Position numbers and translations under genes: made by a program. Under the pieces are notes generated by a model. It saw only the letters and a program-made list of their open reading frames with translations, was not told where the DNA came from and made no database searches. 64,000 nucleotides of DNA, taken from assembly GCF_002865645.1 (NCBI RefSeq), contig NW_020194627.1:62001-126000 (forward strand), in the 5' to 3' direction. Source of the DNA: Hyaloscypha bicolor E. Taxonomy: Eukaryota; Ascomycota; Leotiomycetes; Helotiales; Hyaloscyphaceae. This document shows positions 55,951-64,000 of the stretch, piece after piece. Positions within the stretch are counted from its first letter, which is position 1. Each line of letters starts with the position of its first letter.

Positions 55951-57479
55951 GGGGGAGAGATTTTAGCAGTTTTGTTTCATCCGTCAGTCATCAGTTAACG
56001 ATTGTGGATGGGAGGCGGAGGGGGGAAGGGGGAAGCACTCGTGCGATGGTCGAACTCTTTCCCACTCGACTCTCCCCCATTAACAACACTGCATGGTTCT
56101 TCATGCTGGGCCTCCTCTTCCGCAAATTCGGGTTATTGAAGTCCAAAACGACGGCGGATGGTGCAGAGTGCCGATTTGTTTTCGATAGACGAGTGCAATT
56201 TCATTTCCCTTTTTTCGTACTTTTGGGATTCTCACTTTGGCTCAAGAAGGTTAAGAAGTCCTGTTGCTTCATATATATAGCGCGGATTCCGCAACCTTTC
56301 CTGCGTTACCGTTACAGCTTCAATCTATCACAAGTGAACAATGGACGCCGATCAATAACGAGGATCGCGATATCGAACGGTGAACAGATCCTTACTCAGA
56401 TTTATGATTTTCGAAGCTGAAGTTAGAAGGTCCGACGGGCGGATACATGTGACGCTATTCTCACACACCCATCGCGAGACCTCCGCGCTCTATATCCTTG
56501 CCGAGTAATATACACAATATATTGCCATCATTCCGTTCGCCAACGACCCATCATGTGAACTCGTCTTTCCTACGCCATGAAGAGCGCCGGAGATTGAAGC
56601 GTCCGAGGGATGTCCTCCCCCAGGTGTCGTGGTCATGTATCTCCGAAATCGAAGCCATCATGAGGGGATCTTATGTGCCACTGGACTATGCTAGCTGAAG
56701 TCGCGAGAGGGAGAGGGCCAGGTGGTACCATCTAGGAGTAAGGTGTTCTTGTGAAATGTCGGCCGGCTTACGCGTTAAGAGAGTGACCTGTATTCAGCGT
56801 CTCGCAGGCTGTTGTACCTGCTACCCGCATCAACGCCGGATTGGAAACCCCGCTCAGTAGTCCCTCCGAGAACCCCTGGAATCATCCTTGAGTCTTATTG
56901 TGACAAAGTATCTTGGACCGAACTTTTGATTTGAGGCACTGAATGGCAGCGGTTGGCTAAAAGGCGAAACAAATCGATCACAGAAGCTGTCCTATATTTA
57001 TCTGACGAGTAGATTCGCTGGAGAGCAACGGGATGGCAGGCTACGATCCCGCTGGTGGTAAGCAGACAACAGATTTGTTCCCACTCTCCCGCGATGTCCG
57101 ATGTGGCTTTGGTAGCGTATTTGTGGAAAGTAACACGAGCTATGAAGATTCGGCTAGGGTACCCAAAGGGTGGGTGGATATACCGAAATATATTAACAGA
57201 ATAGCTTTGACTTCATTCAATGGACAATGCCAAGCTCGAGGGAAATGTTTGCGAGGAAGCTGAGCACGCTATTTCCTTCAACGTGTGGCCCATGATCCGT
57301 CGATGGGAGTGTAATTTCGAGCTCTCTTGTGTCTCCGATGTCTGTTTCAGTTCCTCAAAGTCTTCGGGTTTGGGTGCCGGTTTTCTTGGTTCGTTACGGG
57401 CTTCTAAAAATAAGACTAGAATATCAGCACCACTCCTGCCAAAAAACAGAACAGAACTTACATATTTGTAATTTCAAGC
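55951..57479. other. No supported gene
   Basis: Plus frames at 56004-56420, 57033-57263 and 57220-57471 have no motifs or introns. A TATATATAG word lies near 56270. The region flanks decayed genes on both sides and may itself be decayed. Confidence 0.35.
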
Positions 57480-57993
57480 AACACATATAGCAGAGAAATA
57501 TACTGCGCATTCTCCATCCGGAAGCGAGAAACCTCCTTCGCCTTCAACAATTGCCACGGAATCTTCATCGGCACAGGGTGTACACACGATTCCCCGCCGA
57601 AGCGGCATGATACTGCAGGAGTTTGGCCTCATCGGGCGCTTTGCCTCGGAGGTAGAGATCGTCTAGCCATTAAAATGTATCAGCCTGCATGTCCGTATCT
57701 GTATGCACCTCAGAATGGGAGGTGGTGATTACCAACGGAAGCAACGCACTGGACCGGTCTAATAATATGCTGGCCATTCAAGCCGCTGAGTTTTCCGGAG
57801 GAAATTCCCCGATCCAGCATCGGGTAGAGTGGGGGAGGCCTCGATTCGTTGCAGCAGAAGAGTTCGTTGGAGCAGCGAAGTTTGAACAAGGTTTGTCCAG
57901 TACCCCGCATTTGCCGTCAAAGGCCGACAGCAGCGGCAAATGACTCCATTCCTCACAATCCTTCCTTTGCCTCCCCAATTCCGCAAAAAGCAA
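57480..57993 (-). pseudogene. Coding relic with three in-frame stops
   Basis: One minus-strand frame is protein-like through three stops (TGA at 57778-57780, TAA near 57670, TGA near 57590). It has LPLLSAFDGKCGVLDKPCSN at its start and DDLYLRGKAPDEAKLLQYHA near 57640. A second frame continues it with VPMKIPWQLLKAKEVSRFRM near 57530. It looks like a gene with stops and one frameshift. The family is not recognised. Confidence 0.4.
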
Positions 57994-58264
57994 AATCTAC
58001 CTCTCCTATTCCCGTTTTCCAGCCGACGGGAGCAAATATCCTCCATCGTGTATTGGCCGGAGAAGGCAAGCATCCATGGAGAAGGCGTGGAGCTAGGTAA
58101 ATGAACACATGCGTGGTGGACTTGTACCCCACGATTAACTTTCTCCTCGTGGGGCTGACAACTTTCCTTTTCCTTTAAAACATCTTGCCCCATTTCTTAC
58201 TTCGGTTCTTCTGGAATTTTCTGCCAGGTAGAACCAGTTTTTGTTTTGAGATATTTGAATCGTC

Positions 58265-59542
58265 ATGTCGAGCGCCTCTTCATCCGAGCCAACACCAGGA
58301 ACAGCCTCTCCGGCTTCGTCAGCAGAGATGGGGAAGCCTGCCGTGTTGCTGATCGGTGCAATTACACATGTGAAGAAGGAGTGGGAGGAGTGTGGAGCTT
58401 TTGCTGAGCTGAAGGTGTGAATCCTGTCTCTTTGTGCATATTCTCTAGCTGATTTTGTGCTAGACTTTTACCGGAGCCACAAGACAGGAATTTTTGAAAG
58501 CTTGCGAAGATGGAAGCTATAGTGACGTTGTTGCGATATACAGAAGTAACGAGTCAACATCAGTGAGTTCTCCATATCCTGCTTTGGAGAGAGAAAGTGT
58601 TGACAAGTCCCAGCTGACAGGCCCCTTCGACGCCGAGCTTGTCTCCAGACTGCCCTCTTCAATGAAATATATCTGCCATAATGGCGCCGGCTACGATAAC
58701 ATTGACGTATCAGCCTGTACATCTCGAAGTCTGCCCTCTCATCCCCACTCCCAACGCCATTGGCTAACTTCTTCCCCAACAGACATCCAAGTCGCCCACA
58801 CTCCCCAAGCCGTCAACGCCGCCACAGCAGATATTGCAATCTTCCTCATGCTCGGCGCCCTCCGCCGCATCCACGTCCCATATACCGCCGTCCGCTCTTC
58901 AAATTGGCGTGGTGCCTCCCCTCAACTAGGGTACGACCCTCAGCAAAAAGTCCTCGGGATCGTGGGCATGGGTGGTATTGGGCGAGAAGTTGCTGCACGA
59001 GCACGAGCATTCGGGATGAGCATTCAATATTTCAACCGATCCAAGTTATCACCCGAGCTCGAGAAAGATGCGAAATATGTTAGTTTCGAGGAATTATTGA
59101 AAAGCAGTGATGTTATTAGTTTGAACTGCTCGTTGACGAAAGAGACCGTGGGACTGGTTGGTAAGAAGGAGTTCGCGTTGATGAAGCAGGGTGTTGTCAT
59201 TGTTAATACGGCGAGAGGGAAATTGATTGATGAACAAGCGCTTGTGGATGCGTTGGAGGAGGGAAAGGTGTTTAGTGCTGGGTTGGATGTGTATGAAGAG
59301 GAGCCGAAGGTCAACGAAGGGTTGTTGAACAATCCTAATGTCGTGCTTTTGCCGCATGTTGGGACGAGTACCTGGGAGACACAGGTATGTTCGAATTCTT
59401 ATCAATGGAAGTGGAAAGAGCTGTGCTGATTATTTGATAGAGAAATATGGAACTTTTGGTCTTGGAGAACTTGGAGAGTGCGGTGAAGAAAGGCTTGCTG
59501 GTTACACAGGTTCCGGAACAAATAAGCAAGGTCAAATTATAA
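58265..59542 (+). CDS. D-isomer-specific 2-hydroxyacid dehydrogenase (glyoxylate reductase-like)
   Basis: The enzyme reduces 2-oxo acids such as glyoxylate or hydroxypyruvate with NAD(P)H in the cytosol or mitochondria. Four exons, 58265-58414, 58488-58728, 58783-59384 and 59441-59542, join in phase and give 364 residues. The nucleotide-binding motif GMGGIG lies at about 192-197, with TARGKLID (Arg275), EEEP (Glu304) and LLPHVGTST (His322) supplying the catalytic triad of the family. Substrate-domain features GAGYDNIDV and the NAATADIAIFLMLGALR helix are present. The donor of intron 2 is GTCTGC, weaker than usual but required for the frame. The first 20 residues are Ser/Pro/Ala-rich and could be an extension. 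The gene is intact among decayed neighbours. Confidence 0.92.
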
Positions 59543-60377
59543 ATGGTGAGCTTGGGAAACGAATTCATTACAAGAATATTGCTGGTCTGCTGTGGAAGTT
59601 TGGAATTATAATGGATGGATCGATGCTTTGTTGCCTAGTCGACACTGTTGATATTGAGGACCTGCCCAGAGACTTGGGAAATGAGATAGAAGGAACGGAT
59701 CAATTTTTAAGCCCATTCTTATTGTCACTTTCCTTGGGGCATGGTGCACAATTTGTCCCCCTTTCTACACCAACAGCACCCCCTTTCTTCTTGTCCGCCC
59801 TTCAGTGGCCCTTCCCCTGCACCGACCGTAGGCATATCTGCGTCACACAGTCGTTTATGCTTTGATGCTTCTTTGACTAGATAACTAAGAGGCTTTGATT
59901 TCAATTTTTACTCTCTCCCAAATCTTCAATTTTATGCGTACTTTGTAAAGAACCGCAAGAACCCCAAGAATACGATACCACCGTCATTCCATGCCTATCA
60001 CTGGTTGTGATATTCCCCTTCAATTTGCAGAGGGAGGGTGCAGCAGAAGTCGCAATAGTGAAGCTTGTGTGCTGAAATGATGAAACAGCCAACTCCAATA
60101 TTACAGGTGCGCTCCTTCCTCGAGTCCATGCCGCCCCTGAGAAGTGCTTTCTCTTACCAAATTCGGATTTCAGCAATCATTCTATTAATCGCAGATTCCG
60201 CATTCATTGCCAGGAGCTCCTTTATCTGCCTCTCACCATCGAAATATCAAAACATTAATCAAACGAGGCTTTCGATGCTGCAATTCCTTCACCAAGTCGC
60301 AACCGTCTTCCACAACGAATGCTCACCATCGCATTAGCCAACCTTCATTGCTTGAAAAATATCACTCAATTATTCAG
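59543..60377. other. Intergenic, 3' flank of the dehydrogenase gene
   Basis: Presumed 3' UTR. The long plus frame 59338-59865 overlaps the last exons and is a shadow. Nothing else recognised. Confidence 0.4.
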
Positions 60378-60712
60378 CCAAGGCAGTGGAGTAACACCAT
60401 GAATGAGCTTGCGAGAAAAACTTACGAGAAAAGCCGCAGAGGACATCCCAGAAGCAGAAGATGAAGCCGGTACGCTTGGGTGCCTCCTGCCACTATCCAC
60501 TCTTGCCAGTCTTCTGATATTCTCCAGATGCCCTCGGTGCTAGATTTTTCGATCTCGAACACACTGTAATCCTAATCACCGGACCTCGAACCAACGTACC
60601 AACTGGCAACTTCGGTATTGAGACGGAGGAATTGTTCTTACATGAGTTCCAGAACTCAACTAACGGAAAAGATATAAATGTGGAGGTCAAATTTGCAGCT
60701 AGTGCGACTTAG
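60378..60712 (+). pseudogene. Coding relic, plus strand
   Basis: A frame with TRKAAEDIPEAEDEAG followed by CLLPLSTLASLLIFSRCPRC stops at TAG near 60541. Directly there, a shifted frame continues ARFFDLEHTVILITGPRTNV to TAG at 60710-60712. The abrupt switch looks like a one-base frameshift in a formerly continuous protein. The family is not recognised. Confidence 0.38.
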
Positions 60713-61430
60713 ACAATTACGCAGGGTGGTGTGAGGATTTCCATGTCTTCTGTACCCATGGCGACAGGAGCATTGAAAAATAACTGCCATTTTCATTGAT
60801 AGGGAGGTCATTCAGTCTTTATTTATGGAATAGATGTTCTCCGCCAAGGGCGCTTGAGAGACATTGCAACACGGATCTTTGATTGATACGGGTGACTAAG
60901 AATAGAGCACAAACAAATTACAAGGAATCTCGGGGCGTGCGATTGGGGTGACGAACTGGATATTGGTGTTTTTCTAGTCATTGACTCTTTCTCCATGATC
61001 GAGAAATGGCGCAAGAAGGGTTTGGCCAGAAAGACAATTCACGCGCTCGTGCAGAAAGTGCCGCGATTGAGAGGCCAGAAGCCTCGGTGTTGGCCGTCGC
61101 AGGATAGATCCTCCCAGAGACTATGGACGAGAAATTGGCGCAGGTGCCACTTGATTCTGATTCAGGTCAATTATGCCTCGGCGATGTTGCGATGCTTTTG
61201 CTAAAGAAAATGGAATTTCATAGAGTGAGACGTGAGCTGCACTCCGTGCTTTGCGTTGCAAATCGACTCTCCAGACAGACAGTGTTCGGTTGATACGACA
61301 ACCGAAAGAGGAGACCAAAGGTGATTGTCTTATCAAAACCTAAAAGAGGTCAACCCCTCAATGACCTCTTTTCTGATCAGAGGCCCCAATCCGCTATTAC
61401 GCATCGCTAAAGTACATTGAGTTCCAATAT
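60713..61430. other. Intergenic with a perfect 11-bp hairpin
   Basis: AAAAGAGGTCA at 61342-61352 and its reverse complement at 61362-61372 form a hairpin with a 9-base loop, just before the tandem array. No gene is supported; small frames at 60823-61336 lack motifs. Confidence 0.4.
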
Positions 61431-62640
61431 TAAGCATTGTACCAGCCTGTGGAGGAACATTCCGCTTTCCAGATCTCTCTGTTCTGCAGCTGAATGGCAA
61501 AGAGGCTTTTGCTAGCTATGTCTCCTTTGCAGAGTTCAATTCACTAATCGAGACAACTCAAGAACATTCAGTTTCATTGAAACTCACTGTACCAGCCATT
61601 TGCTGAACATTAATCCATTCTGCTACTGGAAAGGGAAGGCGCCCTGGCAAACTTCGTCAGGTGTTCAACATACAAGCGGCTCATCTATTGGTCCAAGTCA
61701 TCCTTGTGCATTCCAATGCAATGCGACCACAAAAATAGAATACTAAAGTTGCTCCACCTTCTCTCATCTGGGACTCAGGTGCTGGGGCCGGCTCCATCTT
61801 TTTTCCAAGAACCCCTTTATACTCCAAATTAGTAGGAGACATTCAAAATGAATGTGAGTTATTGTACCAGCCCTCAATAATACATTAATAATTTTTTTGG
61901 TCCAGTATGCTCTACTTTCATTGTTTCAGAAACCTAAGGGACATCCTGAATCAATATGAACCATTGCACTAGCCTCTGGCAGAACTTTCTGTGTCAATTC
62001 GTCCCAGCTACTCCAGATTCATTGTTTTAAAAACCTGAAGGGCACTCAGAATTGAGGTACATCAATGCACTCGCCTTTGTAGAACATTCAGAGTTCATTC
62101 GTCTAGTTTGCTTCGCTCCCATTGTTCCAGAGAGCTCAGGGTCATTCAGCGTCGACATAAATCATTGTGCCAGGCTTTGGTAGGACATTCTAAGTAAACG
62201 TATCTAACCTATCTGCTCCAATTATGGTTGTTCCAGAGAGCGAAGGGATATTCAGAAACAAGGTAAATCAGTGTACCACCCTTTAGTGGGACAATCGGAG
62301 GTCATCCGTCCAGTTTTCGGCTGAAAGGGGGGTGAAATGCTGGAGTCAGTGCTATGTTTTTCAGGAACCAATTTCTATTATTCCGAACTAATAAGGGATA
62401 TTCAAAATTAGCATAAACTATTGTACTAGCCTTTGGCAGGACATTCTGCACCAATTGTCCAGACTGCAGCCAGGAAACGGGGGCGGACGCTTGGGCCAGC
62501 ACTAGCTCATTTTGGGAACTATTTTCTAATATCCCAGAGCTGCATGTCATTTGAAATTAATGCAGATCAATGTAAATCATTTTACCTCCGTTTTGCGGGA
62601 CAGTCTGAATTCATTCGTCCAGTCTTTCGCTGAAAAGGGG
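61431..62640 (+). repeat. Degenerate tandem array, about 100-bp period
   Basis: The phrase CATTGTACCAGCCTTTGG, in varied form and followed by a GACATTC-type word, recurs at about 61436, 61586, 61861, 61963, 62064, 62164, 62270, 62420 and 62575. From 61861 to 62270 the spacing is about 100-106 bp; the wider gaps are about 150 bp and one 275 bp. Other shared words are CATTGTTCCAGA, TTCATTCGTCCAG and AGGGACATTCAGAAT. Longer units contain an insert with CGGCTGAAAGGGGGGTGAAA, itself repeated near 62630. The array has no coding capacity. Confidence 0.72.
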
Positions 62641-63140
62641 TGAAACGCTCGGACCAAGCAGGATCGCTTCGTAGGCCAATGAGCGTTCGCCTTGAAGTCA
62701 ACATGACCAATGCGGCCGCATTCAGGGGCAAAACTCTCCTTCAACACTTAACAGATAAAAGCCAACCAAGCGCCTTGGACTTTAGATGAGAGTTAATCCA
62801 AATATTACAGAGGCAAATTCATATACAGCAATAGTAAATTTTCTGTCAAGCAATCAAAAGGAATGGGTGGTAAGTTTGAAGCTACACAAAAAATCAAAAA
62901 ATTGTGTGTATAAAAAAAGGTAAGCCGAGTATATCTTCCTTGGGATCTGGAGGATGTACTGAAGAGAGTGAGAACAATGGGGTTGTGCTGGCGCGATTCG
63001 GGACTAGCGCGGTTTGGTCGTTTATTCTAAATCCGAGATCGAGAAAAATTCAACCCTCGACGCCTTGACACAACCCACAACTGCCTCAAGACAACGACCT
63101 CAATTGTCCCAGATCTACGTGGTACACTCAAGAAGCCATA
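62641..63140. other. Intergenic and leader of the last gene
   Basis: No gene. Composition is normal. The pyrimidine-rich, CAAC-rich 80 bp before 63141 are a plausible leader. Confidence 0.4.
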
Positions 63141-64000
63141 ATGTCGAGCGACAACAGCCCGGAGGTCCCACCCAACGATGTAGAATCGTCCGACGGTCTG
63201 GACGCACTACCCAACGCCCCCGCACCTGCTACAGTCGACCCTCATTCTGGCTTGACAATCCCCAACGACGCAGTCCAATGCATCCTCACTCGCAGCCCTA
63301 CCGATCCTCCTCTACATGTCTCTCGACCACCCCCGGGCAGAAAGATCCTCCCAGTTGAGTCCGACATCGAGAGTGAGGATGAATTAAAACGCCGACCATC
63401 CTCTTCTCCACCACCGAAGTCTGCCAGTCCAGAAGCTGACCTTCAATGTCCGGCCTCGACCTCGAACAACCGAAACAAGCCACCGACTCCCAAGGCAAAG
63501 CCAGTCAAGAAAGCTAAGCCAGCAGCACCGAAAAAGCCACTCGTCACAAAGCCTTCGCCTTCTCAAGTACCCAAGACCATTTCCAAGCCCAAAGGTACTA
63601 CAAAGAGAAACCATAACGGCCCAAAATTCCCAGTTCGAGGCATAGATTTCCCCGATACAGGTTTTGTGCCAACCGGAACCAAGGCGAAGAAAGGACCACG
63701 AGAGGGTCACCTCACCAACAAGGATTGCAGAGGTAGCCCTCCCAACGGATGCAGCATGGAGGAGTGGAAGGACAAGTTTCGGTCTGTTGAATCAACACTC
63801 ATGAGGCAGTTGGAGAAGGTCAAGGATCGCTTGGATGATATGAGGGATAGCGGTTGGATTAGAGATAGGGCTTTGTATATGTGGGATAAAGAGCAGCAAC
63901 GGAAAGCAGCGAAGGCAGCAAAGGAAGCAGCAAAGACAAGATTGGCTGGAGAGAAGAACAAGGTGATGGAGGATGTAGAGGAGCAAGACGAGGAGATGAA
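63141..64000 (+). CDS. Lys/Pro-rich protein of unknown function, 5' part only
   Basis: A frame opens with ATG at 63141 (MSSDNSPEVPPNDVESSDGL) and stays open for 286 codons to the window edge. The first 170 residues are disordered, with acidic Ser stretches and then a run of KPxxPKKA-type basic/proline repeats. From about residue 175 it becomes structured (GPKFPVRGIDFPDTGFVPTG), followed by a long charged helix with KDRLDDMRDSGWIRDRALYM and an Ala/Lys-rich coiled coil (EQQRKAAKAAKEAAKTRLAG). Basic stretches suggest a nuclear protein. The length without stops and the coding periodicity make it a real gene. The family is not recognised. Confidence 0.7.
   Translation, partial: MSSDNSPEVPPNDVESSDGLDALPNAPAPATVDPHSGLTIPNDAVQCILTRSPTDPPLHVSRPPPGRKILPVESDIESEDELKRRPSSSPPPKSASPEADLQCPASTSNNRNKPPTPKAKPVKKAKPAAPKKPLVTKPSPSQVPKTISKPKGTTKRNHNGPKFPVRGIDFPDTGFVPTGTKAKKGPREGHLTNKDCRGSPPNGCSMEEWKDKFRSVESTLMRQLEKVKDRLDDMRDSGWIRDRALYMWDKEQQRKAAKAAKEAAKTRLAGEKNKVMEDVEEQDEEM

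Noticed and set aside
59338..59865. 175-codon plus-strand frame
   Set aside because: It overlaps the last two exons and an intron of the dehydrogenase gene in another frame, so it is a shadow.
61431..62640. Array read as a decayed protein-coding repeat
   Set aside because: The period is not a multiple of three and no frame stays open over more than about one unit.
1..64000. tRNA or rRNA genes
   Set aside because: I saw no cloverleaf with the usual GGTTCGA arm and acceptor pairing and no rRNA-like segment, though weak cases could be missed by eye.

Overview
The window looks like chromosomal DNA of a filamentous ascomycete (Pezizomycotina). Genes carry short GT..AG introns. The families present are typical of such fungi: two HET-domain proteins, a secreted LysM protein, a cutinase and a full-length calcineurin A. 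The transposons carry the CpA-to-TpA mutation pattern of repeat-induced point mutation (RIP). A plant-associated Leotiomycete would fit, but that is inference.

Layout. 1-4025: 3' part of a RIP-damaged Ty1/copia element and its 3' LTR. 4410-11070: six-exon LysM gene, a TTA-flanked MITE, an unknown three-exon gene and a HET gene on the minus strand. 11386-24461: a 13-kb element with terminal inverted repeats and a 5-bp target duplication, into which a complete copia element (11681-16746, TSD CAGGT) has inserted; the rest is an AT-rich core with plus-strand coding relics. 24.5-34 kb: a broken ORF at the element junction, a Myb-like gene, a cutinase, small inverted repeats and a secreted S33-type hydrolase. 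34054-36008: calcineurin catalytic subunit. 36.8-42 kb: an LTR-like remnant, a second HET gene and an acidic/basic low-complexity protein. 42.6-58 kb: mostly decayed coding sequence, with an hAT element (46988-49480, 8-bp TSD), a Tc1/mariner element (51253-53051, TA TSD) and a Ras-like pseudogene. 58265-59542: intact D-2-hydroxyacid dehydrogenase. 59.5-63.1 kb: relic sequence and a degenerate tandem array of about 100-bp period. 63141 to the window end: 5' part of a Lys/Pro-rich gene.

How it fits together. Housekeeping genes (calcineurin, hydroxyacid dehydrogenase) alternate with surface or secreted functions (LysM, cutinase, peptidase-like hydrolase), allorecognition-type genes (HET) and RIP-silenced transposons. 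This mosaic of islands and repeats is typical of accessory regions of plant-associated fungi. Exon structures were worked out by hand from splice sites, reading-frame continuity and family expectation; no alignment or RNA evidence was available.
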